DNA from: Colimorpha_A sp045543555
Lineage (GTDB): Bacteria; Bacillota; Clostridia; Oscillospirales; CAG-272
Length of the DNA: 64,000 bases
Assembly (NCBI GenBank): GCA_045543555.1
Contig: JAZQMQ010000018.1
Span: 17,854 to 81,853 of the forward strand
Reading direction: 5' to 3'
Both the position numbers and the translations under genes were made by a program. Positions 40,181-49,361 of this stretch are shown here, piece after piece (the first letter of the stretch is position 1; each line of letters begins with the position of its first letter). The notes beneath the pieces are model-generated. The model did not search any database. It was given only the letters and a program-made list of their open reading frames with translations, and was not told the origin of the DNA.

Positions 40181-41812
40181 ATGAATAAAACTCTTAACAG
40201 ATTGACAGAATTTTCGGGCGCAAAGGGCCCCGTGGTAACCATCGTAATGGACGGTGTAGGTCTTACCGCAGATAACGGCGGTAACGCGGTCGCATCCGCA
40301 TACACCCCCAATCTTGATATGCTTATGAGCAAGTATCCCACACTTTCACTTAAGGCTCACGGAACTGCAGTAGGTCTGCCATCCGATGACGATATGGGTA
40401 ACTCCGAGGTCGGACATAACGCTCTCGGTTCGGGTCAGGTCTTTGCTCAGGGTGCAAAGCTCGTTTCCCAGTCCATTGAAAGCGGAAAGCTTTTTGCTTC
40501 CGAAACCTGGAATAAGGTTATAAACAACGTAAAGGCTAATGGCTCCACTCTCCACTTCCTCGGACTCTTCTCCGACGGAAACGTTCACTCTCATATCGAT
40601 CACCTCAAGGCTCTCATCGTTCACGCTAAAGAAGAGGGCATTGGCAGAGTAAGAGTTCACATTCTTCTCGACGGACGTGACGTAGGTGAGACCTCCGCGC
40701 TTGACTACGTTCTTCCCTTTGAGGCATTTATCGCTGATCTTCGTGATGATTCCTTTGATATTGCAATTGCTTCAGGTGGCGGAAGAATGAAGATCACAAT
40801 GGACCGCTACGAGGCTAACTGGGCAATGGTAGAAGCAGGATGGAAGACCCACGTTCTCGGTGAGGGCAGACAGTTTGCTTCAGCTGAGGAGGCTATCAAC
40901 ACATATAGAGCAGAGACCGGTGTTATCGACCAGGATCTTCCTCCCTTCGTTATTGCAAAGAACGGTCAGCCCGTAGGCACCGTAAACGACGGCGACAGTG
41001 TTATATTCTATAACTTCCGCGGAGACCGTTCAATTGAAATTTCCAAGGCGTTTGATGATGTCGAATTCGATAAGTTTGACCGCGTACGTTATCCCAAGGT
41101 AGTATACGCAGGTATGCTCGAGTACGACGGAGATCTTCACATCCCCGCAAACTACCTCGTTAATCCCCCTGAGATCACAAACACGCTTGGCGAGTACCTG
41201 ACCGACGAAGGAATCAAGTGTTACGCTATCTCCGAGACACAAAAGTACGGTCACGTAACATATTTCTGGAACGGAAACAAGAGTGGAAAGTTCAGTGAGG
41301 ATCTTGAGACCTACGTTGAGATACCCTCCGACATCGTTCCCTTCGAGCAGAGACCTTGGATGAAGTGCGCGGAGATCACCGACACTCTCATCGAGGCTAT
41401 CAAGAGCGGCGAATATAAGTACCTCCGCTGCAATTTCCCCAACGGAGATATGGTAGGTCATACAGGCTCCTTTGCCGCAACCAAGTGCAGCATGGAGGCT
41501 CTTGACCTTCAGATAGGCAGACTTCTTAAGGCTATCGACGAGGTGGGCGGAGTTGCGCTCTTCACCGCAGACCACGGTAATGCCGACGAGATGTTTGAGC
41601 TTGACAAGAAGACAAAGCTTCCCTCCAAAAAGGCAAAGACCAGCCACACTCTCAACCCCGTACCCTGCATTTTCTACGATAACGTACACGCAGACGAATA
41701 TAAGGTTGTTGAAGGCTCCTACGGACTTTCCAATCTTGCCGCAACAGTTGTTAACCTTCTTGGATACGAGGCACCCGATATGTGGGATGCTTCGATGATC
41801 GAGGTTAAGTAA
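40181..41812 (+). CDS. gpmI: 2,3-bisphosphoglycerate-independent phosphoglycerate mutase
   Basis: A 543-residue alkaline-phosphatase-superfamily enzyme of lower glycolysis that interconverts 3- and 2-phosphoglycerate using two Mn2+. Motifs: metal ligand D24 in VMDGVGL, catalytic Ser75 in MGNSEVGHNALG, then HSHIDHLKAL, LDGRDVGETSA, NFRGDRSIEI, GDMVGHTGSF and TADHGNADEM. It is slightly longer than the usual 510. Codon use is strongly biased, in line with high expression. The -10 TATAAT at 40099-40104 is clear but the -35 is poor. Confidence 0.96.
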   Translation: MNKTLNRLTEFSGAKGPVVTIVMDGVGLTADNGGNAVASAYTPNLDMLMSKYPTLSLKAHGTAVGLPSDDDMGNSEVGHNALGSGQVFAQGAKLVSQSIESGKLFASETWNKVINNVKANGSTLHFLGLFSDGNVHSHIDHLKALIVHAKEEGIGRVRVHILLDGRDVGETSALDYVLPFEAFIADLRDDSFDIAIASGGGRMKITMDRYEANWAMVEAGWKTHVLGEGRQFASAEEAINTYRAETGVIDQDLPPFVIAKNGQPVGTVNDGDSVIFYNFRGDRSIEISKAFDDVEFDKFDRVRYPKVVYAGMLEYDGDLHIPANYLVNPPEITNTLGEYLTDEGIKCYAISETQKYGHVTYFWNGNKSGKFSEDLETYVEIPSDIVPFEQRPWMKCAEITDTLIEAIKSGEYKYLRCNFPNGDMVGHTGSFAATKCSMEALDLQIGRLLKAIDEVGGVALFTADHGNADEMFELDKKTKLPSKKAKTSHTLNPVPCIFYDNVHADEYKVVEGSYGLSNLAATVVNLLGYEAPDMWDASMIEVK

Positions 41813-41831
41813 TATTTTAAAGTAATTATAT

Positions 41832-41865
41832 TTTCCCCTCTCCGAATCAAAGAGGAGAGGGGAAA
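41832..41865 (+). promoter_or_regulatory. Strong hairpin before the sortase gene
   Basis: TTTCCCCTCTCC (41832-41843) pairs perfectly with GGAGAGGGGAAA (41854-41865), 16 bases before the sortase ATG. No T run follows at once, so it is not a clean terminator. The GGAGAGGGG arm could mimic or hide a ribosome binding site; GAAAGG at 41867-41872 is the visible site. Confidence 0.6.
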
Positions 41866-41880
41866 CGAAAGGTTTTTCCT

Positions 41881-42843
41881 ATGTCTGATAATAAAGAGAG
41901 AAATAATATATTTGCAGACTCTCTTGAGAAAGTCACCGCCGCGGAGCTTTCCGACGGAAAGAAAAAAAGATGGAATTTTTCGGAATCCATTCTCGATATT
42001 TTTCGCCATATCCTCATACTTGTATGTACTGCCGCGCTTGTTTACAGTGGATTAAGCATAGCAGATGCATTAAGCGGATATTCCGATCAACAGGAGGAAT
42101 ATAATAAGGCTGAGAATATGATGAACGACTCAATTGGCGTTCAGATCATGCTTGGATCGCCAAATATGCCGCTTACCCCCGACTACAATGCTTCTCAGAA
42201 TCTTACTGGAGAAGAAATTGAACAGTTCCGTCCGCAAGAGGTTAATAAAGAATACGAGCGCATAAAGATAAAGCTTTCAAACATTAAGGCTCAGTACCCC
42301 GATCTTTACGGTTGGATAACGATCCCGGGAACGGTTATCAATTATCCAATTATGCAAACCGACGATAATGATTATTATCTTAATCATTCCTATACCGGAG
42401 CGAATCTTGGTGCCGGTTCGATCTTCGCCGATTATCAGTGTAAGTCTAAGCTGATGGACAATAAAAATCTTGTTATATACGGACACCATATGTCTAATAA
42501 CTCGATGTTTTACTCTCTTGACCTTTATCTTAAGGAATCGTTCTTTCAGTCAAATAACACAATATATGTCTACACTCTTGACGGAATGTATACCTACAAG
42601 GTGTTCTCGGTTTATGAAACAAATAAGTATTTTCCTTATATAAGGACTTATTTTCCGACGAATGCCAGCTTCTCGGAATTTGCTCAGACGATAAAGGAGC
42701 AGTCGATACACAACAACGATGAGTTCCAGATCAATGGTGATTCGAGAATACTCACATTGTCAACCTGTACTAATCGTTCCACAGACGGACGTCTTGCGGT
42801 TCATGCGCTTCTTACTCAAATATACCAAACAAAAAAGGGATAA
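41881..42843 (+). CDS. Class B sortase
   Basis: A 320-residue protein with a cytosolic N-terminus (about 40 residues), one membrane helix (43-62) and a sortase B domain. The catalytic His is in VIYGHHM (H202 or H203), Cys296 in LSTCTNRSTDGR, with the Arg shortly after. DLYGWITIPGTVINYPIMQ and YYLNHSYTG are class B hallmarks. It cleaves a sorting motif and links surface proteins to the wall or to each other. No substrate with a recognisable LPxTG-type tail was seen in the window. Four bases separate it from the glycosyltransferase that follows. Confidence 0.92.
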   Translation: MSDNKERNNIFADSLEKVTAAELSDGKKKRWNFSESILDIFRHILILVCTAALVYSGLSIADALSGYSDQQEEYNKAENMMNDSIGVQIMLGSPNMPLTPDYNASQNLTGEEIEQFRPQEVNKEYERIKIKLSNIKAQYPDLYGWITIPGTVINYPIMQTDDNDYYLNHSYTGANLGAGSIFADYQCKSKLMDNKNLVIYGHHMSNNSMFYSLDLYLKESFFQSNNTIYVYTLDGMYTYKVFSVYETNKYFPYIRTYFPTNASFSEFAQTIKEQSIHNNDEFQINGDSRILTLSTCTNRSTDGRLAVHALLTQIYQTKKG

Positions 42844-42846
42844 TCT

Positions 42847-43578
42847 ATGAAAAAACTTTCGGTCGTAATACCGATGTACAACGAGCTCGAAGCGGCTCCT
42901 AAAACCGCGGTGGAGCTCAGCGAATTTCTTGAAAAAAAGCTTGGAAACGATTTTGAGATCCTTTTTAGCGACGATGGCAGTACCGACGGTTGTGCCGAGG
43001 CTATTGCGTCTCTTAAGCTTCCTTGTGTAAGAGTAATTCGTTATGCCGTAAATAAGGGCAAGGGATCTGCTGTAAGAGAGGGAATCCTTCGATGTAACGG
43101 TGATATAGTCGTTTATACCGACAGCGATCTTGCTTACGGAACAGAGGCGGTTTATAACATCTATCGCGAGCTTGAGAAAACCGGTGCAAATATCGTTATC
43201 GGATCGAGAAATATCAGAAAAGACGGTTATGCGGGATATACTGCACTGAGAAAGCTTATGTCGAAGGCATATATTAAGCTGATCTCCGTTTTTGCCGATT
43301 TCGAGTATTCCGATTCCCAATGCGGCATTAAGGGATTCACCGTAGAAAGTGCCAAAACGATCTTCTCCCGTTGCTTCGTAAACGGCTTTGCCTTTGATCT
43401 TGAGGTTCTTATCTTAGCGGACAAGCTCAAAATGAAGATCAAAGAATTCCCCGTGAAGATAATTAATCATCGTGAATCGGTTTCTAAGGTAAATCCGATA
43501 AAGGATACCTTAAAAATGTTAGGCGATGTCAGAAAAATCAAAAAACAGCATAAGGATTTTTCGGGTGATGTAAAATAA
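42847..43578 (+). CDS. Family 2 glycosyltransferase, dolichyl-phosphate-glucose synthase-like
   Basis: A 243-residue GT2 enzyme without membrane helices: SVVIPMYNE, FSDDGSTDG, KGKGSAVREGIL, VYTDSDLAYG, the acceptor-side SDSQCGIKGF, and FAFDLEVLILA. The pattern matches dolichyl/polyprenyl-phosphate glucose or mannose synthases that load a lipid carrier. Co-transcription with the sortase suggests cell-envelope work. Confidence 0.86.
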   Translation: MKKLSVVIPMYNELEAAPKTAVELSEFLEKKLGNDFEILFSDDGSTDGCAEAIASLKLPCVRVIRYAVNKGKGSAVREGILRCNGDIVVYTDSDLAYGTEAVYNIYRELEKTGANIVIGSRNIRKDGYAGYTALRKLMSKAYIKLISVFADFEYSDSQCGIKGFTVESAKTIFSRCFVNGFAFDLEVLILADKLKMKIKEFPVKIINHRESVSKVNPIKDTLKMLGDVRKIKKQHKDFSGDVK

Positions 43579-43615
43579 GTGTCCGAAATTAGTCTTATAA
43601 TAACTGTAAAAAAAT

Positions 43616-43651
43616 GACTGCTTCAAATTTTTTTAAAGCAGTCTTTTTTTT
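43616..43651. terminator. Bidirectional terminator between convergent glycosyltransferase genes
   Basis: GACTGCTT (43616-43623) pairs with AAGCAGTC (43636-43643), followed by a T run on the plus side and preceded by an A run that serves the minus side. Confidence 0.85.
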
Positions 43652-44486
43652 ATTTGGTTTTATCTTCAATACTTTTTGAATGTCGTGCGATCTTGCGCAT
43701 GTGGAGCCACTTGTATATCGGAGTGGGAATAAATGCCAGTATCAGCTGTCCGTAGATACGCTTGAAACAGGCAAATCCTTTGAGATTTAATCTTTTGAAG
43801 ATGAGCTTTAAGGTTTTTGCAAGCTTTAGTCTGCTGGAAAATGAACGTCTTTTAACGGCATCATCATTTTCAACGACGGTATAAAGCGCATCCGGAATAT
43901 TGTGACCGACATATCCTTTGACCATAAACCTGGACCAAAGATCGATGTCCTCACATCTTTCTGCGCGGCTCTCGAGAGAATACCCGTTAAGCTCGTCGTA
44001 GACCTTTTTATACGTCATTATAGTTGCATGATTGAAGCAGCTGCAATGAAGCATATCCTTCGGCTCGGGACGGGATGGCATTACCATAGACGTTTTTATG
44101 CTTTGACCGTCAGAAACGGCAATTGCCGTGCCTATGAGGTCACATTCGGGGTGCTCGGATAGATATTTTAGCTGTATTTCAAAGCGTTTGGGATCCGATA
44201 TGTCATCGGCGTCCATTCTTGCAACAAGCTCGGTATTTACCTCTTCAAGACAACGGTTGAGGGAAAAGGGAAGCTTTCTGTTTGTACCGTTTTCAAGGAT
44301 TACGAATTTGTCGGGATATTTTTCGCAGTAATCCCTTAAAATCGGCAACGTACCGTCCGACGAGCCGTCGTCACAGCAGATCATTACCCAGTTTGTATAG
44401 GTTTGCGCAAGTATGGAATCTACGGCTTGAGCGAGAGTTTTTTCACTGTTGTAGCAAGCCATTATAACTGATACTTTTTTGTCCAT
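43650..44486 (-). CDS. Family 2 glycosyltransferase
   Basis: A 278-residue GT-A enzyme: SVIMACYNSEKTLAQAVDSI, CCDDGSSDGT, the metal-binding ARMDADDIS, and CEDIDLWSRFM near the catalytic base. It resembles capsule or surface-polysaccharide glycosyltransferases. There is no export signal. It follows the GH78-like gene on the same strand with 49 bases between. The sugar is unknown. Confidence 0.87.
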   Translation of the reverse strand: MDKKVSVIMACYNSEKTLAQAVDSILAQTYTNWVMICCDDGSSDGTLPILRDYCEKYPDKFVILENGTNRKLPFSLNRCLEEVNTELVARMDADDISDPKRFEIQLKYLSEHPECDLIGTAIAVSDGQSIKTSMVMPSRPEPKDMLHCSCFNHATIMTYKKVYDELNGYSLESRAERCEDIDLWSRFMVKGYVGHNIPDALYTVVENDDAVKRRSFSSRLKLAKTLKLIFKRLNLKGFACFKRIYGQLILAFIPTPIYKWLHMRKIARHSKSIEDKTK

Positions 44487-44499
44487 AAATATCTTTCTG

Positions 44500-44519
44500 C
44501 CCCTCGGATGTCCGAGGGG
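44500..44519 (-). terminator. GC-rich hairpin between the GH78-like and glycosyltransferase genes
   Basis: CCCCTCGGA and TCCGAGGGG form a tight stem, but no good T run follows on the minus strand, so it may be a weak terminator or a processing/stabilising hairpin. Confidence 0.5.
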
Positions 44520-44535
44520 GCATGGTTAATTTTAT

Positions 44536-46668
44536 TTAATCGATGTAACCGAGGTAATCAAGCCAAACGAGAACGTGAGAAGCGAATCCGTGGTTACAGC
44601 TTGCGTGAGGAGTATCGTTTTCCCAAAGTGTTCCGGTGCGGAGAGCCATGTAATCGAAGTAGCCTCTGATGTTCTCTTCGAGCTTTTCCTTTTCGCCTTC
44701 TCTCATTAAGAGATCGAGACGGAGATAGTTGCCTATGAAAGCATTTGCAAAGTAGATCTCCGGCCATTTTTTCGTAACCTTTCTCTCGGGACCGAAATCG
44801 TTAAGAAGGATATTCCAAAGCTCACGGTCCTCTTCAAGCGTAGCAACGCCACAGAAGAAAGCGTAGTACTGACAGCTCTCTGTGCGCTCACCGGAGAGGA
44901 CGGCAACACCGTTCTCATTATAAACCGAATTGTCGCAGAAGAAATTACCCATAAGTGACGTTTCTCTGATGGTTGCGCGGAGAGCGGTTGCTTCGTTTCT
45001 TAACGTTTCGTCGCCATACAGATCTGCAAGAATGTTCTTGAAGAGGTAGTAAAGCATATTTGAGGGATAGTTGATATCCTGAACAAGCTGATTGGACTTT
45101 GACCACTCAACAAATACCCAGCTTTCGAGCTTTTCGATAAGGCCGTCGGCGTTTTCGAATTTTCTGAAGTATTTAAGGAGTTTGTACAAACGGTCCTTCA
45201 TCTCATCGATGAATTCGCGGTCGCCTGTTCTTCTGAGGTATTCGTTAAGCTCAACAACGTACCACATTGCCCAGTTAGGAATGAAAGCTCCGTCGCGGTG
45301 ATCGGAAGGATAACACATGGGAAGCATACCGTCGGGGAGATGAGGGGGATTTTCATCCATTGCGAAGTTTGCAAGGAAGCATTTTTCAACGGTGCTCTTA
45401 CCGGTTAAGAGTCTTTCTACTCTTGACGTGAAGAAGCTGTCGCAAAGCCATCCGGCTCTTTCTCTTGAAGGACAGTCCATGAAGATATCAAATGTGTTCT
45501 GACGGAATGTCTCAACTGCTGCAGAATAGATACGGCCGAGCTGATCGTCTGCCTTCTTGTTGAGCTTTCTTACTATTTCAGATGCATTGAAGTCTGCGCG
45601 GATAACACCGAGAGACTTAAGCTTAACCTTACCCTTGGTGGTTATAACGTTTACGTAGTGAAGGGAATAGGGCTCAGCAGTGATAAGCTCGTAAGAGGTT
45701 CCACCCTTGAGCTCATAGTAGATTACAGAGCTTCCGAGACGTCTGTAGTTTACGCTGCCGTCAGCTTCGAGCGTTTCGGAATAGGTGATCATAAGCTCGG
45801 TGTCTTCAAGACACTCTACTTTTGCGTTAATAAATCCGGTTCTTTCGCCCTTGAACTTGAGGCCGAGGTAGGAAGCGCTGTCAAGTGTTAAGGGAAGATG
45901 GGTGTTGGGATTACCCTTGGAGATGAGAACACAGTTTTCTGCCTTGTGAACGGGGATCATCTCGAGCTCTTCGAAGAGGTAACCGTCGATGGTAGGATCC
46001 TTTATAGCATCGTGCTCCCTGCTGTGAAAATGACTTTCTGCCTCTCTTACCGTAACGTCACCGTGCTCGTAAACGACATCGTGAGCCTCATAAGGATATT
46101 CGGGAAGTGAAAGCTCGCGCTCGATAAAAATCTTTTGACTGACTTCGCTTGTTTCAACAGGTGTTCTTCCTTCTCCTGTAAGCTCAAATCCGGGATGCTT
46201 TCTCATGTCGTAGCCTTCTGCAAAAGGACGCTGGAAGCACTGACGGGAAGCCTTAACGTACTTTTCATCGTAAAGATATGCAGTCCATGCATCACTTCCT
46301 GTAGGAGCATAAACCTTATCTCCGCTTACGAATTCACTGCAGAAGAAGCCCTCGCCGTCCATGTGATAGAAGGTTTCGCAGTTGTAGCTGCTTACAAGAA
46401 CGCTTATAAGGTTGTTATCATTAACAAGATACTTACCAATGGGAAGCTCGTCTACACGGTAGTGGTATTTTCCTGCTCTTGCGGGTCCGAAATGTATGAA
46501 AGTGCCGTTTATGTAGACCTGATAGGAGCAGTGTCCGCTCATTTTCATTACTGCATTGGTATCGGGCGCAAGGTTTATTGTGAGAAGCATCGTAAGATTC
46601 TTCTCAAAGCAACGGTCCTTGATGAAAATGGGCTTTGCGGAAACGAATGATGCTTTATTGAATATCAT
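44536..46668 (-). CDS. GH78-like (alpha-L-rhamnosidase-type) glycoside hydrolase
   Basis: A 710-residue intact protein without a signal peptide. The N-terminal beta domains include YQVYINGTFIHFGPARAGKY, and an (alpha/alpha)6 domain follows. In the latter, DCPSRERAGWLCDSFF matches the GH78 catalytic segment (usual form DCPxRxERxGW) and LWENDTPHASCNHGFASHV matches the late substrate-binding region. GGAGG lies 6 bases before the ATG. The upstream AraC regulator is truncated and overlaps this start by 14 bases, so the gene may have lost its specific control. Substrate (rhamnoside or another deoxy sugar) is not proven. Confidence 0.82.
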   Translation of the reverse strand: MIFNKASFVSAKPIFIKDRCFEKNLTMLLTINLAPDTNAVMKMSGHCSYQVYINGTFIHFGPARAGKYHYRVDELPIGKYLVNDNNLISVLVSSYNCETFYHMDGEGFFCSEFVSGDKVYAPTGSDAWTAYLYDEKYVKASRQCFQRPFAEGYDMRKHPGFELTGEGRTPVETSEVSQKIFIERELSLPEYPYEAHDVVYEHGDVTVREAESHFHSREHDAIKDPTIDGYLFEELEMIPVHKAENCVLISKGNPNTHLPLTLDSASYLGLKFKGERTGFINAKVECLEDTELMITYSETLEADGSVNYRRLGSSVIYYELKGGTSYELITAEPYSLHYVNVITTKGKVKLKSLGVIRADFNASEIVRKLNKKADDQLGRIYSAAVETFRQNTFDIFMDCPSRERAGWLCDSFFTSRVERLLTGKSTVEKCFLANFAMDENPPHLPDGMLPMCYPSDHRDGAFIPNWAMWYVVELNEYLRRTGDREFIDEMKDRLYKLLKYFRKFENADGLIEKLESWVFVEWSKSNQLVQDINYPSNMLYYLFKNILADLYGDETLRNEATALRATIRETSLMGNFFCDNSVYNENGVAVLSGERTESCQYYAFFCGVATLEEDRELWNILLNDFGPERKVTKKWPEIYFANAFIGNYLRLDLLMREGEKEKLEENIRGYFDYMALRTGTLWENDTPHASCNHGFASHVLVWLDYLGYID

Positions 46669-47200
46669 GATCTGCCTCCGTGACCTGCGGGGTTGCGGGG
46701 TTGTTCTTTATTATTTCCGCAAGTATAAGTCGTGCATATCCGACGTAACGGTATCTGTCTGCAGGCGTTTCGGTGAAAAAATGGTCTCCGAAGTCCTTGA
46801 ACAGCATAAGAAGCTCACCGTGATCGGCTTTGGAAATCGGCTCATCGTAGGAAAGTGTGGAATATGAAAGTATCTTTTTTGCTTCAATCCCCGATATTTC
46901 TATCCAGGCATATTCCACGGATCATCAGGATCGGGATAGTATTCAACCAGTGTTCGGGGATATCAGGAAACACTGTCCCTGCTCAACCTTAAATCTTTTG
47001 CCGTCCTGTACAAAATATCCTGTTCCGTGATGCACGTAATGGATTATATACAGGTCGCGCACACCGGTGCCCCATTTGTAGCATTCAGGTGTTCTTTTAA
47101 AGCAGGAATGAACGACGTTCAAATAGAGCTTGTTCGCGGAATTTGACATAACTGAAGCCACTTTGTAACAAAATTGCATAGAATATTGACATTTTTGCAT
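46655..47200 (-). pseudogene. AraC-family regulator remnant lacking its DNA-binding domain
   Basis: The N-terminal cupin-like half is recognisable: VRDLYIIHYVHHGTGYFVQD and VEQGQCFLISPNT, then in other frames YYPDPDDPW and EYAWIEISG. At least two frameshifts lie at about 46910-46950. The sequence ends at about residue 175, just inside the GH78-like gene, with no helix-turn-helix domain. A deletion probably removed it. The remnant would formerly have controlled the adjacent glycoside hydrolase. Confidence 0.78.
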
Positions 47201-47279
47201 TTACAAGATAAATTCCATATACAATTATAATCGATTATGGCGTATCAGTCAATAGAAAATTACAGCGTAGAGGAAAATA

Positions 47280-48030
47280 TGAAAAAAACATATAAAGATA
47301 TACTTGCCACAATACTTTTGTTGGCACTTTCCGCGTGCATTCTTTCGGGTTGCGCAGGGGGGGTGAAAAGGAGCAAGTGTCGCTGCCACAACCGAGGATT
47401 TGCCGGATTTTGAAATTTCTGAGGATATGGTTGGAAATGAGGCATTTAGCGGGATCTACTCCTGGATGTCATTCAGCACCAAAAAGTATCCTGAAAATGC
47501 TAAAGTTCCAAAAAACAGAGAGAACGTTTTTTTTGTTGATATCTGCAAAAATGAAAGTGAATCCTGTCAGGTGTCGCTAAAATCCTTGGCGGATTATCCT
47601 TCTGTAATCTTGGTCAGTGATTCCTCATAGGACGGGATCGAGATTGAAATTTTCGAATAATACACGGTAAAAACAAACAACAGAATAATGTACCCCGATG
47701 CGATAGTGCCGCTCTCTGTTAAAATCTACACTGAGCTTAAGGGGAACGTGGTAAAAAATTACTTTATTCGTTTTACCACGGAAGCAACTACACAAGCGGG
47801 GGAATATTCCTACGCACTAAAGCTCAAGACCGAGAAGGGAACGGTGCTTCACACGTATGAGATAACCCTTGTTGTTTACGACGTTATTCTTCCCGAAACC
47901 GCAACCCTTCGCACAGCTGTCGGACTCAGTATAAAATCTCTTGCAAAGATGTACCGGATTACCGCAACCGCAACAGATCCCCTGTCGGGTACTTATCTTG
48001 AAAGAGCTACGAAATTATACGTTAAGTATT
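47280..48030 (+). pseudogene. Lipoprotein glycosidase remnant with GH123-type N-terminal domain
   Basis: It starts as a lipoprotein (MKKTYKDILATILLLALSAC, SGC), breaks at a run of seven G near 47357 and continues in other frames: DLPDFEISEDMVGNEAFSGI, a TAG at about 47628, a TAA at about 47660, then VVKNYFIRFTTEATTQAGEY and VVYDVILPETATLRT. The last pieces resemble the beta-sandwich before DUF4091/GH123 catalytic domains. The frame is then fused to an alpha-galactosidase fragment. No catalytic domain remains. Confidence 0.6.
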
Positions 48031-48360
48031 ACGAATTCCTTACTTGCGAGGGTTACCCGGGAAGCTATGAGCACGAAATGGATCGACGCTCAGATGTTTG
48101 CTGAATGGGGAGTTGACCTTCTCAAATACGATTTTTGCTTCCATTCGTCAATAATTGCCGCGGATATTCTTTATAAGAGAATGGGTCTTGCACTGGCAAA
48201 CTGCGGAAGAGACATTCTGTATAGCGCTTGTTCGTGGGGTGTTGCTGACACAAGAACCTGGATAGCCGAAACAGGTGCGTCAATGTGGCGTTCAACAGAC
48301 GACCTTCACCACACTTGGGAATATCTTAAGGATCTTTCTCTGCGCAGGATGAAGCCTCTT
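48031..48360 (+). pseudogene. GH27-type alpha-galactosidase fragment
   Basis: A central piece only: EGYPGSYEHEM in one frame, then after a one-base shift DAQMFAEWGVDLLKYDFCF (the catalytic nucleophile strand KYD), GLALANCGRDILYSACSWGV and MWRSTDDLHHTWEYL. These are strong GH27 landmarks. Both ends are missing: the 5' side is fused to a different glycosidase and the 3' side to a GH32 fragment. Confidence 0.72.
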
Positions 48361-49199
48361 GAATTCGGCAGCACTGTTATCATCGTTTGCTTGGGAAACC
48401 TTCACGGATGCGATCTGAACAACTGCATACACGTCCTCGTCAGCCACGATGATCTTCTTCTTAATTGGGAAAGAACATTCGAGTTTCCTACCGTCTATAC
48501 ATTAAAGGAAAACGGTGAGAAAAACTAGTACAATGCCTTTGATCCCTGCCGTTATACGGACGGCTATTGCCCGTACTTTTTGCCCGTGGGCGATAAGGAT
48601 ATTCTTCTGCGTTTCAGTCACCGTCAGGGCGGAAAATATATCTTGGGCGATTACGATAGCGAAAACAAGAAATTCTACGCCAAAAACGGCGGAGCGTTTA
48701 ACGTTCACGCCTGGTACAGCGGCATTTACGCCCCACTTCCGCATTCGCCGAAAGCCGCAATATCGAGCATAATTTTATCCACGATAACCTTATTCCCGCA
48801 GTCGAAACCAGGGTATTGCGCTCCGAGGGCGTCAGGGACAACACCGCCATCCGCTTCTATAGAAACCGCGGTGCGATGGATTGGAAGGGCTATCAGATAA
48901 ATCCGCACCATTGGGCAAACGGGGCTAAGAGTATTCTCGAAATAGGCAGCTCATCTTCGTCCCTTTCTCCCGATGTTGCTCACCATTCCGCAGAGCATCA
49001 GAGCTTCTACATCCCCTGCGACACTGATATATACCTGCAAATTTTCGTGGATAAAAGCATCGTCTGGGCCTTTGCAAACGGTAAGCGTTGCGTTACTGTC
49101 CGTGCCTATCCGACCCTGTCTGACAGTAATACCGTCTTGGTCATCTCCCGCGGCATAGACGTAAAGGTAAAATACGACGATTGGACGATGGAAAAATAG
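48361..49199 (+). pseudogene. GH32-type (beta-fructosidase) fragments
   Basis: Pieces in several frames: HVLVSHDDLLLNWERT, FDPCRYTDGYCPYFLPVGDK, FSHRQGGKYILGDYDSENKK, then at the end the beta-sandwich pattern LQIFVDKSIVWAFANGKRCV, TVRAYPTLSDSNTVLVISRG and YDDWTME, which matches the C-terminal domain of levanases and sucrose hydrolases. A stop (TAG at about 48527) and at least two frameshifts break it, and the N-terminal catalytic WMNDPNG-type motif is absent. Confidence 0.72.
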
Positions 49200-49209
49200 A
49201 ACACTAAAA

Positions 49210-49241
49210 GCAAAAAGACACCACAACGGCGTCCTTTTTGC
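49210..49241. terminator. Hairpin terminator, minus-strand side of the beta-helix gene
   Basis: GCAAAAAG (49210-49217) pairs with CTTTTTGC (49234-49241); T-rich on both exits. Confidence 0.6.
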
Positions 49242-49361
49242 GTTGGCTGCGGATCTGTCTTGGCGCCCGGCAGGCAACAGTTCGCGACTGTGCGACTGCG
49301 TGTTACTGCAAACTCGCTGAACGGCATATTCTGCAGTTCTTGCGCAGAATCCGACATCAAA

